In this document: positions 46,518 to 56,154 of the stretch, piece by piece
How the letters are laid out: the number at the start of each line of letters is the position of its first letter
How positions within the stretch are numbered: position 1 is the stretch's first letter
From: Oryctolagus cuniculus
Taxonomy: Eukaryota; Chordata; Mammalia; Lagomorpha; Leporidae
Assembly: GCF_964237555.1 (NCBI RefSeq)
Contig: NC_091442.1
Coordinates: forward strand, 62,098,011 to 62,162,010
Direction of reading: 5' to 3'
DNA length: 64,000 nucleotides
Made by a program: the position numbers and the translations under genes
Notes under the pieces: model-generated
Told to the model about the DNA's origin: nothing
The model's input: only the letters and a program-made list of their open reading frames with translations
Database searches by the model: none

Positions 46518-47404
46518 GAAGTTTGGGTGGATTTTAGTGTGCATGAGTCATCTGGGAATTTCATGGAACCTCCACGTGGAGTTTAGCTTCTGTATGGCCA
46601 TGATACCATTGCCTCCTTCCAGGTCCTGGATGAGACACAAGTGTATCATTGGAAAATGCACATATTGGATTGATAGGTAAGGGAGTGGAGGCATGTAAGA
46701 CAGTGCAGGGCAGTGCAGATATTGTAAGAAATCTTCCATCTTATCTATTCCTACCTAATCTTCCTGCCGTTTCCCCCATATCAGTAGTGATTTGTGTGTA
46801 GGGTCACTCCTCCCCATCCATCATATTTTCCTGCGGTATATTAAAGATTTAAAGGAATTATTGTAAGGTGCAATTTTGACCACTTTTTTTCTTTCATCCT
46901 TATCAAGTTTAAAAAAAGAAAAAGATACAACTGGGGTGTAATTAACTCAGGTAATAAGCTTGGATTGTTTTCTCCTATATGCTCATTTTGATCTCCATTA
47001 TAATTCTAGAATTCAGAAAATAGAATCAGAGCCACTATGCTTAAAGAACATTAAGGTTATTGTTTTCAAGGAATATAATCAAAGTGGAGTAGTATTGGTT
47101 CAGGCACTCAAAATGGAGTTGGGAGACCCTTGTTAAGCAGGTCTCAGACACATGCAGGGTTAAACTTTTGAACTGAAGTACAACCACAGTGAATTTCTGA
47201 GCTGAACTTTTGAACTTAGCTGTCTTCACATACCCACCTGAGTGTGTGCTGACTTTCTGAACTGGGCTGAACTGCAGTTCTGGGACAAACTTCATCAGTC
47301 TTTGTAACAGTTCATGAAGTCATCCCTCTTGCTTGCTCCTCTCTTGCAAACCCTTGCTGTACCATTCATAATTCTTTAATAAGAAATTAAAGAAAAATTC
47401 ACTT
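46518..47404. other. Unassigned; LTR-like texture from about 47041
   Basis: From 47041 the sequence (CAAAATGGAGTTGGGAGACC and repeated TTTTGAACT/TTCTGAACTG phrases) resembles an ERV1-type LTR. It may continue after the CSINE to an AATAAATGTCATTC at about 47833. Not certain. Confidence 0.3.
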
Positions 47405-47693
47405 CAAGGAGAGAAGAAAGAAAGAGAGCTTTCATCTGCTAGTCCATTCCCCAAATGCCTGCAGTGACTGGGACTGGGCTGGACCACAGCTGGGTACCCA
47501 GAATTCAACTCAAGGCTACCACAAAGGTGGTAGGGACTCAAATACTTAAGTTGTACCTGGGTGATTACCATGGTCTGTGTTAGCAGGAAGCTGGAGTCAG
47601 GAGTCAGAGGCAGCTGTTGAACCTAAACACTCCTATATGGGATTGCAGGGATTCCCAGCCCCGAGCTTAACCACCAAGCCAAATGCCCAGTCC
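47405..47693 (-). mobile_element. CSINE, type C (old)
   Basis: Reverse copy: AAGGAGAGAAGAAAGAAAG, CATCTGCTAGTCCATTCCCC, a body with GGAAGCTGGAGTCAGGAG, ending CCAAATGCCCAGTCCC. It may sit inside an LTR-like block (47041-47870). Confidence 0.78.
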
Positions 47694-49206
47694 CTCAATC
47701 ACAAGTCTTGACAAACAAGAGATGTTATTAATAAAGCTACAAAACAGTCTCTGTCTTGTAGAATCTCAGAACCTATCTTCAAGACTGCTTGAATTCAGTG
47801 TCTCCTGAATTGCAATCTTATTTAACCGCCAAATAAATGTCATTCTTTGTTCTTGACTAGGTTAGTTTTTATCTTGGTCAACATGTGCTTGTTCTTGAAA
47901 AGAATAGGAAAGAAAAAATTTTCATTCAGTTGAGAAAAGCAGTGAATTCTAGAAGATTCAGTCATGTTTTTGAGACATTTGATTTTTGTATCCTCTAATT
48001 TACTACTGTTTCCCATCAAAAATGTATACCTATGCATTCTGTTCTTTAAAATTTCTTGCACTTTTGATTCAGTTGAAAAACCTGAATTTTGCACATTTCA
48101 TTTGTTTTTACTCCTGAGTCATAATGTGAAAACAACGAAATCTCACAAGGGAGATGTGCAAATGCTGCAGGAAACTTGGGAATAACATTACAAACAAATC
48201 TTTTGCCAAGAACTCACTGTCATGTTTCAAACGTGGAAATTAATAACCTGTTCCAAGAGCACACTTGCTGTTCATCGGGGTTTCCTCCTAAGACTACCAG
48301 CCCCCTCTCTCTTGCCCCCACGTTCCTGAGGACCTTTGGAAACTGGGATTGAAAACATTCTTCACATGATCCTATTTGTGGTGCTCCCCTTGAGAATGTG
48401 TCACCTTGGCAAAGGTTAGTCACCTTCAGCCATTTTCTCCCCAGGGCTATGTGAACGGGTCTGTTTGCATTGGAGCAAATGCAGCTGTCTGTGGTTGTCT
48501 CCTATACCACAGAATGCAGTTGTTCAGCTTAAATTACCCTATTTATATGTGCTTTACTTAAGATATATTTTTTCTAAAAAGAAATGAATCAAATTCTTGA
48601 AAGTCTTGCTATGATATCAAGGGTGACAAAAATTGCACATATAATTTGTTGTTGCTGCCTTTTTTTTAACAAACACTAATCCACAATTTGCTTTTATAGG
48701 TAAAATTGAATTCTGGTAGATTTGTTAAAAATATTTATGTAAAGTGTTAAATAATTTATTAGTAGTAATATGCAAAGAAACGTGAATTCCACATATAGAA
48801 AGCAAATATGCAATTTGTAAGCTGAGGTTTTTGTGACATGCTCTGTAAATTTAACAGGTCATTGTTTCTGTCAGTGGATAGTATGTTTTTAAGGATTTAA
48901 TACTGAAACAACGATAACAAAAATAATACAAAATAAGTACAAAAGGAATTATGCACATGCTTGCCAATTCAAATCCTTATAGATTTTATGTTATAAAGTC
49001 ATTTTCTTTATAGCATAATTTTTACATGTCGAACTTAAGTGCATTTTTATATTTCTATTCTTATTTAGCTTTGGAGCTTCTTATAATAACACTAAATAAA
49101 AAGTTAATTATACTTACCAGAGATTTTAAAGGTTAGCATTTGTGGTCTAATTAATAACATATTTACTTAATAAAGTTAACAATCATTTCTTTGATAAAAC
49201 TAATTT
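47694..49206. other. Unassigned AT-rich sequence
   Basis: Apart from the possible LTR tail up to 47870, nothing recognised. Confidence 0.35.
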
Positions 49207-49220
49207 TCCTGTCATATTTT

Positions 49221-49535
49221 TTTTAATTTGACAGGTAGAGTTATAGACAGAGAGAGAGAGAGAGAGAGAGAGAAAGGTCTTCCTTCCATTGGTTCACTCC
49301 CCTAATGGCTGCCACAGCCGGCACTGTGCCGATCCTAAGCCAGGAGCCAGGTGCTTCCCCCTGGTCTTCCATGCAGGTGCAGGGCCCAAGCACTTAGGCC
49401 ATCCTTCACTGCCCTCCTGGGCCACAGCAGAGAGCTGGAGTGGAATAGGAGCAACCAGGACTAGAACCTGGCGCCCATATGCGGTGCCGGTGCCGCAGGC
49501 AGAGGATTAACCAAGTAAGCCACAGTGCCGGCCCC
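49221..49535 (-). mobile_element. CSINE, type B
   Basis: Reverse copy with T-run, long (GA) tract (49247-49272) and inverted head ending AGTGCCGGCCCC. An exact 14-bp duplication, TCCTGTCATATTTT, lies at 49207-49220 and 49536-49549. It forms an inverted pair with the next CSINE. Confidence 0.95.
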
Positions 49536-49584
49536 TCCTGTCATATTTTCATTATAGTAAAGCAGTTAGTAAAACAAAATAAGT

Positions 49585-49872
49585 TGGCCGGCGCTGCAGC
49601 TCACTAGGCTAATCCTCTGCGGGGTTCTAGTCCTGTCAGGGCACCGGATTCTGTCCTGGTTGCTCCTCTTCCAGTCCAGCTCTCTGCTGTGGCCCAGGAA
49701 GGCAGTGGAGGATGGCCCAAGTGCTTGGGCTCTGTACCTGCATGGGAGACCAGGAGGAAGCACCTGACTCGCGCTGGCTGTGGTGGCCATTTGGGGGTGA
49801 ACCAGCGGAAGGAAGACCTTTCTCTCTGTCTCTCTCACTAACTCTGCCTGTCAAAAAACAACAACAACAACA
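49585..49872 (+). mobile_element. CSINE, type A with small head deletion, (CAA)n tail
   Basis: Forward copy TGGCCGGCGCTGCAGCTCAC. The segment between CCTCTGCG and GGGTTCTAGTCC is shortened, removing most of the usual GGCGCCGGCACACC. The tail is (CAA)n. An exact 11-bp duplication, ACAAAATAAGT, lies at 49574-49584 and 49873-49883. Confidence 0.94.
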
Positions 49873-50039
49873 ACAAAATAAGTCATGGAAATTTTATTTT
49901 TCTATCCTTTAAAAAAATAATTTTGAGGTATACCTATAGATTACAAAATAAAGTATTTTAATTAATCAATCATTTGTATTATATCAGTAATTTTACCCAA
50001 ATAGGTATGCTGAACCTTACTCACATTAAAAATTACAGG

Positions 50040-50536
50040 ATGTTATTGTTTTGGACTAAGTTCCTTCACAAGCCCCAACGGTTTTAGCCAAAAAATCAAA
50101 ATGGAGTCACTCAGGCTAAAGTTCCACATCACCAAGGGAAAACCAAACTGTTTATATGGCCTTCTGAGAAATCAGGAGACAGAAATAACCAAATAGCCGA
50201 ACAGGCCAGTTTGTGTTGGCATGGTAGTAAGTTCCCTCTTACCTTAATCTTTATACAGAACAGTAACCTGGAGTAACTTGACATGAACCAATCAGTTATC
50301 TTCCTGTTGTTCTGTTTCCTTGTCCCCATCTTATGGAGAGAGTGGTTTTCTTCTTTTTTTTTTTTCTTTTTTCAGTCTTTTTCTGTTTAAAAAAACCAAC
50401 CTCTTCTGCTCAGCCCACCAGAACATTCATTCTGTTTCAGGAATGAAATGTTGCTTGGGTCTAGAATAAAAAATGAAACCAATTAAGATCTCTAAACTAA
50501 ATTTGTTGTAATGTTGCGGTTTTGCCCTTGGACGCA
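50040..50536 (+). mobile_element. Probable ERV1-like LTR, forward
   Basis: It starts TGTTATTGTTTTGGACTAAG. It contains TCAAAATGGAGTCACTCAGG, GACATGAACCAATCAG and, near the end, AAAAAATGAAACCAATTAAG, and finishes near GGACGCA. This order resembles MER-type class I LTRs. No clear target duplication was found. Two T-rich expansions (50351-50382) interrupt it. Confidence 0.5.
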
Positions 50537-50763
50537 AGCTGAGTGCCCTGCTTTGTTGGGACAGAGATGCATTTGAGGAGATCTCGTCTGTTTTTTGGCT
50601 TGTCCAATATATATACTGCATAGTTCTAACACCCATAGTGCAGTTTGTTCACTGTATTACTCTGTGTATGTCTAATTTAGTGTGAGGTAAGGTTTCCTAT
50701 GCCTTTATTTCATATTCGTTTTGAAACATGAAGTTTTAGAAGACACAGAAACATACCACATAT

Positions 50764-51093
50764 CTTCTGTTTTTTAGTTTGATTTATGTGAGAGGCAGAC
50801 TTTCAGAGAGAGAAAGAGAGAGAGAGAAGTCCTCATCTGCTGATTCACTCCCCAGTTCCCCACAAGAGCCAGGGCTGGGCCAAGCCAGATCCAGGAGTCA
50901 GCTCCCCCTCATTTTCTCCCATCTGGCTGGCAGGGCCCCAAAAACCTGAGCCAGCATCTGTTGCCTCCCAGAATGCACAATAGCAAGAAGCTGGATTGGA
51001 AGAGGAGGATCCAGGACTCGAACCCAGGCACTCTGATGTGGGAATACAGGTGTCTCAAGCAGTGGCTTAATCACTGTTCCACAGTACCCACCC
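50764..51093 (-). mobile_element. CSINE, type C
   Basis: Reverse copy: TTTGATTTATGTGAGAGGCAG, GA tract, GACTCGAACCCAGG inverted B box near 51017, end CCACAGTACCCACCCC. ACATAT occurs at both edges (50758-50763 and 51095-51100). Confidence 0.87.
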
Positions 51094-51135
51094 CACATAT
51101 GCAAATGCATTTGCTTTGTTTTATTAAATAGAGAA

Positions 51136-51408
51136 AGGGGTGGTGTTGTGGCACAGTAGGCTGAGCTGCTGCTCCTGGCTACTTTGTGCTTTGGGTTCAG
51201 TTTTCTGCTAGTGTGTCTGGGAAGGCAGCAGATGGCCTGAGTACTTGGGCCCCTGCCACCTATATGGAATACCTGGATGGAGTTCCTGGCTCTTGGCTTT
51301 TGCCTAACTCAGCCCTGGCTGTTATGGCCATTTGGGGAGTGATCCAGTGAATGGGAGAAATTTTTCTCTCTCTGCTGTTCACCAAACCTTTCAATTAAAT
51401 AAGTCTTA
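51136..51408 (+). mobile_element. CSINE, type B/C
   Basis: Forward copy: GGGGTGGTGTTGTGGCACAG. A head deletion removes the B-box region. TTTTCTGCTAGTGTGTCTGG, GGGGAGTGATCCAGTG and an AATTAAATAAGTCTTAAAA end follow. Confidence 0.84.
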
Positions 51409-51664
51409 AAATAATTAGAGGAAATTTTTGCAGGTTACTTACGTTTTTACCTGGTTATTGTAACCATGATTTGTATTTAGAATGCATCCTATTAAAATCC
51501 TTGGGAAGTCTATCTTGAGCTTGGCTATTGCTTGAATGTCAGATCTAAATGATTGCATTTTTCCCATGGGAAGTCAGATGCCCCTCACCCAGTGATTACA
51601 TGGAGGCTGGCTTGCTCATCATGAAGAGATACTTGGGGCATGGATCCAGATAACTTAGAACTGG

Positions 51665-51780
51665 AACCCAGGACCCAGTATTTTCTAGCTCTGTGACCTG
51701 ACATAGATAATCAAAATTCTGAGCTTCAGTGCCCCCATGTTTCAAGTGTTGATCATAATAGTGTATCTTACATGTTTTAG
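51665..51780 (+). mobile_element. MIR-like fragment
   Basis: GAACCCAGGACCCAG, CTAGCTCTGTGACCTGACAT and GAGCTTCAGTGCCCCCATG match MIR core order. Confidence 0.55.
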
Positions 51781-54155
51781 AGTGAGGTTAGTAGGTGTAA
51801 ATTGTGTGGCAAAATGTCATCCTGGAGTATACAGAACTTTCAATAATAATGGATGGCTCATTGTTTCTCCAAAGGTCACTGTAGTTTTTTCAGCTACCAA
51901 GATGCACAGCTGTGCTACCATCAGAATCACTCTCACCTCCTTAGGTTGGGGACCCTTTGTGACAAAGAACATGAATTTCCAGAACAGCTTAACATAATGT
52001 GTGATCAGGCAAAGGAATGAAACCGTCTGGCTTTCCAGGGAGTCAACACATGACCTTGGCTTCTTCATTATTATTCATAATTTTCAGAGTTACCTGGCCT
52101 CAGATTGGTGAAGATTCACTGATGTTAATGTGCATTGCATAGTACTTCATGATATTAACTCACATGATGGAAAAATGCACTTGAAAATATGGCTACATCA
52201 ACATCAGAGAATCAGGAGATTAAATTTAGCAGTTCATACTGGCAGACTTGGTCACCTTCTTTGACCCAGGATATAATTTAAGCCAAGCTAACTTTACATG
52301 CTGAAAAGTATGAACTAATTGTGCATGTCAAAACAAGATCTTCCAGAAGAGAGGAGGGCTACCTTTCCCCTATTTGAGAGAAGAGAGAGGAAAGGGCAAA
52401 GCAGAGAATCTCTGGAGACTTGTGTGCAAGCTTGCTTCTGGCTACAAGTTAATAATCAATTGCCTCTGTTCTCAGCTCTGAGCCCTGAGAAAGTGGCAAA
52501 CTCGGATTCTCTCTCTTTTCAGGTAACTTTAAAATTACACGAATTGTACCCGCATTTGGCTACACTTTAGAAGGTAGATATGTGGTTTTAATTTTTATTC
52601 CTTTTGCATCATTTGATTTTGTGTTCAAGTTTATTGAAAGAGCAACGAAAAGCTCTCTAAATGTCAGCTGATGAAAAGATTTCATTTTTGAAGAGTACTG
52701 CATATAGGCTAGTGAGGAACTCTGTGCTTGTACTGGTATCATGGAATTGAGATTTTCAAATACTTTTATAAACTAACTATTGTGGTTCTTAATTTTACTG
52801 GCTGAAAGCTCTATAATCACAGTGATTTCAAATAATACAGTACATTACCTAGTCTACCGGGTCTCAGTTAGTAAGGAAAATTTTTAAAACTTTCTTTGAC
52901 ACTGAAATTTTAAAAATGAAACTGAATCTTTAATCACTAATATTTTATTTGTACTCAGTGTTATATAAAATATCCTCATTTTTCATATCTAAATCAGTAT
53001 ATTTTATAAATTCTCTATGTAATTTTCTGAAAAAAAAAACAGTAAACATGTTAGATTTTATTTTGGAACTTAGATTATTTTAGCTCTATATGTTTGGGAT
53101 GGTATGATGGCATATTTATGAAGTTATTCTATGTTTATATTTCAGGTGATATTATCTGTATGATGTAGATGTAATTAAAGGAATTACACACTAAACTTTA
53201 CAGTCTACAAATATGGCTTTTAAACATAATAGCATCTTTTCTGTACATTTGTAGAGTAATCATTTTCTGCATTGAATTCACAAAGAGATACAGGTTTATT
53301 GCTTAGGTCACTGAAGTCACAGTTTAAATAATTTTATATACAGAGTTTGGTTTCTTTCTAAAGTTCCTGGGCATTGCAATCTTTATCCAGCAAGTATGCA
53401 GAAACAAGCAAACTGGTTTGGTTTGGATTTATATTCAAAGAACAAAGACAAGTAAACATTAAAAGCTACATGTTTTTGTGGTACTAAAGGTGGAGATGAT
53501 TACATTTTGTAAATGAGGAACAGAGAGAAGAAGTTACAGCAGTCAGTAGGAGTGCTAGACTGGAAGCAAAGTCTCTATTTATTGGATGACAAATAGAGTT
53601 AATGGTTTATTAAGTCAATATTCATGCTGTATTTGAAAAGGAAGTCATGCTTTATTCCTAGGTTTGGTAAATTTGTGTCATCAATTTGCTCTATACAGTC
53701 TCACCTTTGTGTCTATATTTGGATTTGTTTAGATAAATTTCAGTTCTGTTACAAAAGGAATTTTTCAAAGCTAGAGAAGAGGGTTTTGCCAGATCTCTTT
53801 CAGTTACACACTAAAGCTATGCTGACAGGTTCATAATTTGATCATTAAATATTCTAATGTTTCATATTTAAGGAAATTTTAAATATGTATAGAATCAAAG
53901 TATTTGAATAAAAATGAAACTTTTTTAAACTTGAAATATTCATATACAACCTAAAGATAAAACAGTTATTTGACATGATCAAAAATGTATGTGGGATCCT
54001 AACAATTATTAGTGTTTTTTTAAGTTGGGTATATTCATATTTCTTATATTTTAGTAGATTCAACTAGATACTCATATTCAGAAATTGGCTTGCACCTATT
54101 AATAACTAAGTGCTGTTTTAATTCTCTGTGGCCCTTGGATGTTCACTTACTTTTT
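51781..54155. other. Repeat-poor AT-rich stretch before the L1
   Basis: 2.4 kb containing only the weak MIR piece at 53495-53585. No supported gene. Confidence 0.4.
53495..53585 (-). mobile_element. MIR-like fragment, reverse
   Basis: TTTTGTAAATGAGGAACAGAG followed by GAAGAAGTTACAGC is the inverted MIR core. Short and diverged. Confidence 0.4.
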
Positions 54156-54168
54156 AATTTCCTATTGA
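54156..54168. repeat. Target-site duplication, left copy, of the full-length L1
   Basis: The 13-mer AATTTCCTATTGA directly precedes the L1 5' end and recurs exactly at 61426-61438. The junction TTTTT|AATTT means the nicked strand read AATT/AAAAA, a loose match to the L1 endonuclease preference TTTT/AA. Confidence 0.93.
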
Positions 54169-55086
54169 GGGGGCGGAGCCAAGATGGCGGAATAGTGAGG
54201 GCGCGCACCGATAGTCCGGGAAAATTTAGTTTAATAAAAGGGGAGTTACGGTAGCCGCAGAAAATAGAACCAAACAAAAATTGCAGGGGAAACCCTTCTG
54301 AATGGAGCAGGCGTGAATCGGACGACCTACTGGGAGAACAAGGTCGCCCACCTCACGGAAGCAAAGTCGCGGGACCCAGCCGCAGAAGCCCCAGGGTCTG
54401 CGCGACAGTGCTCCAAGGAGAGTGCACGCCACACAGAAAACAGCGGGGAGACTTGAGACGCTCAGGGCTCCGAGTCCACACATCGGCGCTGGAAGGGGAG
54501 GTGAGCTCAATAACCCGAGACATTGGTGGGGAAACGGGGGTCAGAATCTAGAGGGGGGCCGGAAAGTGCAGCAAACTCACTACCGGAAAGAAGGAAAAAA
54601 AAAAAGCTTCGGGGTTTCTCTTCCCCCCTAACCTTGCAAAGGTTACAAGCCTGCAAGACTTGAAGAATTCCCAAGAGACAAAGAGCAGGCCTCCTCTTTG
54701 GATTTACATATCAGTGGGGGAGAGTTAAGGAACTGAGTCACTACAATTCAGTAGCCTAGGCAACCCAGTGGGAGTCCAGAGGAGCCAAAGACTGGAAGCT
54801 AAATACCATCAATTCTGCACAGCCCTGCCCTGCAGTGTTACTTACCCCCTGAATAAATAAAATAAATAAATAAATAAAAAGAGAGAGATTTACCACGCAT
54901 AACCTGAGGGTGTCACCTTTGCACACCCTTAACCTGGAAGAACCAGGCAGAGCTCTCAGGCCCCACCCATCTCAAGCCTCCAAGGCTCCTCCAACAGCAG
55001 GCAGTCCACTTAACACGGACACAGTATAAAAAAAAAAAAAAAGAAAGAAAAAAAAAAAGCGCACAGTGACGCAAGAAGAATTAACT
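54169..55086 (+). promoter_or_regulatory. L1 5' UTR with internal promoter (GC box and YY1-like site)
   Basis: This 918-bp, relatively GC-rich leader precedes ORF1. A GC box (GGGGCGGAG) at 54170-54178 is followed by CAAGATGGC at 54180-54188. In human L1 the same motif at the same place binds YY1 and sets the start site; that role here is inferred. The leader is not made of tandem monomers, unlike mouse L1. It contains an A-rich simple repeat of ATAAA units near 54853-54880 and an A-rich run at 55028-55058, shortly before the ORF1 start. An 85-codon antisense ORF (54226-54483) lies near its 5' end. Confidence 0.8.
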
Positions 55087-56148
55087 ATGCCGAGTAACAA
55101 ACACAGAAATAGAGGGAGCAAGATCAACGACGACACTATGATGCCTCCAAATAAGCAAAACACCCCAAGCCAAGAGTATGAAGATGATGAGATAGAAGAA
55201 ATGCAAGATACGGATTTCAAAAAATTTATGATAAGAACATTTAGAAGTTTTCAAAAGCAAATCCTTGAACTACAGAAATCCTTAATGGACAAGATTGAAA
55301 ATCTTTCTCGTGAAAATGAAATTTTAAGGAAGAGTCAAAATGAAACTCAGAAACTAGTAGAACAGGAAAGTGTAATAGTCAAGAGAAATCAAAATGAAAT
55401 GAAGAGCTCAATAGATCAAATGACAAACACATTAGAAAGCCTTAAAAACAGAATGGGTGAAGCAGAAGAGAGAATATCGGACTTAGAAGATAGAGCACAG
55501 GAAAACATACAGTCAAACCAAAGAAAAGAAGAGGAAATTAGAAACCTGAAAAATATTGTTGGGAATCTACAGGATACTATTAAAAAAACCAACATTCGAG
55601 TTCTAGGAGTTCCTGAAGGCATGGAGAGAGAGAAAGGATTGGAAGGCCTTTTTAGTGAGATACTAGCAGAGAACTTTCCAGGTTTGGAGAAGGACAGAGA
55701 TATCCTAGTACAGGAAGCTCATAGAACCCCCAATAAACATGACCAAAAGAGATCCTCACCACGACACGTGGTAATTAAACTTACCACAGTGAAACATAAA
55801 GAAAAGATCCTAAAATGTGCAAGAGAGAAACGTCAGATTACTCTCAGAGGATCTCCAATCAGACTCACAGCTGACTTCTCATCAGAAACCCTACAAGCTA
55901 GGAGGGAATGGCGAGACATAGCACAGGTGCTAAGAGAGAAAAATTGCCAGCCCAGAATATTATATCCTGCCAAGCTCTCATTTGTGAATGAAGGTGAAAT
56001 AAAGACCTTTCATAGCAAACAGAAATTGAAAGACTTTGTGGCCACTCGTCCGGCCCTGCAAAAGATACTTAAAGATGTGCTACACTCAGAAACACAGAAA
56101 CACGGCCATCAATATGAAAGAAGGGAAAGGAAGAACACCTACCAGTAA
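55087..56148 (+). CDS. L1 ORF1 protein (RNA-binding chaperone), intact
   Basis: 353 codons. The frame is also open upstream to a GTG at 55066, but the first ATG is at 55087 (A at -3), so I start there. ORF1p forms trimers that coat L1 RNA in cytoplasmic particles and act as nucleic-acid chaperones. By analogy with human ORF1p, residues about 1-43 are a polar, acidic N-terminus. Residues about 44-165 form a long coiled coil with heptads rich in L, E, K and Q. Residues about 168-262 are the RRM, beginning TNIRVLGVPEG. Residues about 263-340 are the C-terminal domain, with the conserved ARREW at 271-275. The basic REKR at 246-249 matches an RNA-contacting motif of the family. The protein is about 15 residues longer than human ORF1p (338), mostly at the N-terminus. 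No stop or frameshift is present. ORF2 follows in the same frame after TAA and six bases. Confidence 0.95.
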   Translation: MPSNKHRNRGSKINDDTMMPPNKQNTPSQEYEDDEIEEMQDTDFKKFMIRTFRSFQKQILELQKSLMDKIENLSRENEILRKSQNETQKLVEQESVIVKRNQNEMKSSIDQMTNTLESLKNRMGEAEERISDLEDRAQENIQSNQRKEEEIRNLKNIVGNLQDTIKKTNIRVLGVPEGMEREKGLEGLFSEILAENFPGLEKDRDILVQEAHRTPNKHDQKRSSPRHVVIKLTTVKHKEKILKCAREKRQITLRGSPIRLTADFSSETLQARREWRDIAQVLREKNCQPRILYPAKLSFVNEGEIKTFHSKQKLKDFVATRPALQKILKDVLHSETQKHGHQYERRERKNTYQ

Positions 56149-56154
56149 AAGAGC

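Noticed and set aside
47041..47870. A second ERV1-like LTR split by a CSINE
   Set aside because: The texture is suggestive, but no TG...CA ends or target duplication could be found, so it is only mentioned as a possibility.
55066..55086. Upstream extension of ORF1 to a GTG
   Set aside because: GTG is an unlikely start in mammals and an ATG with A at -3 follows seven codons later.
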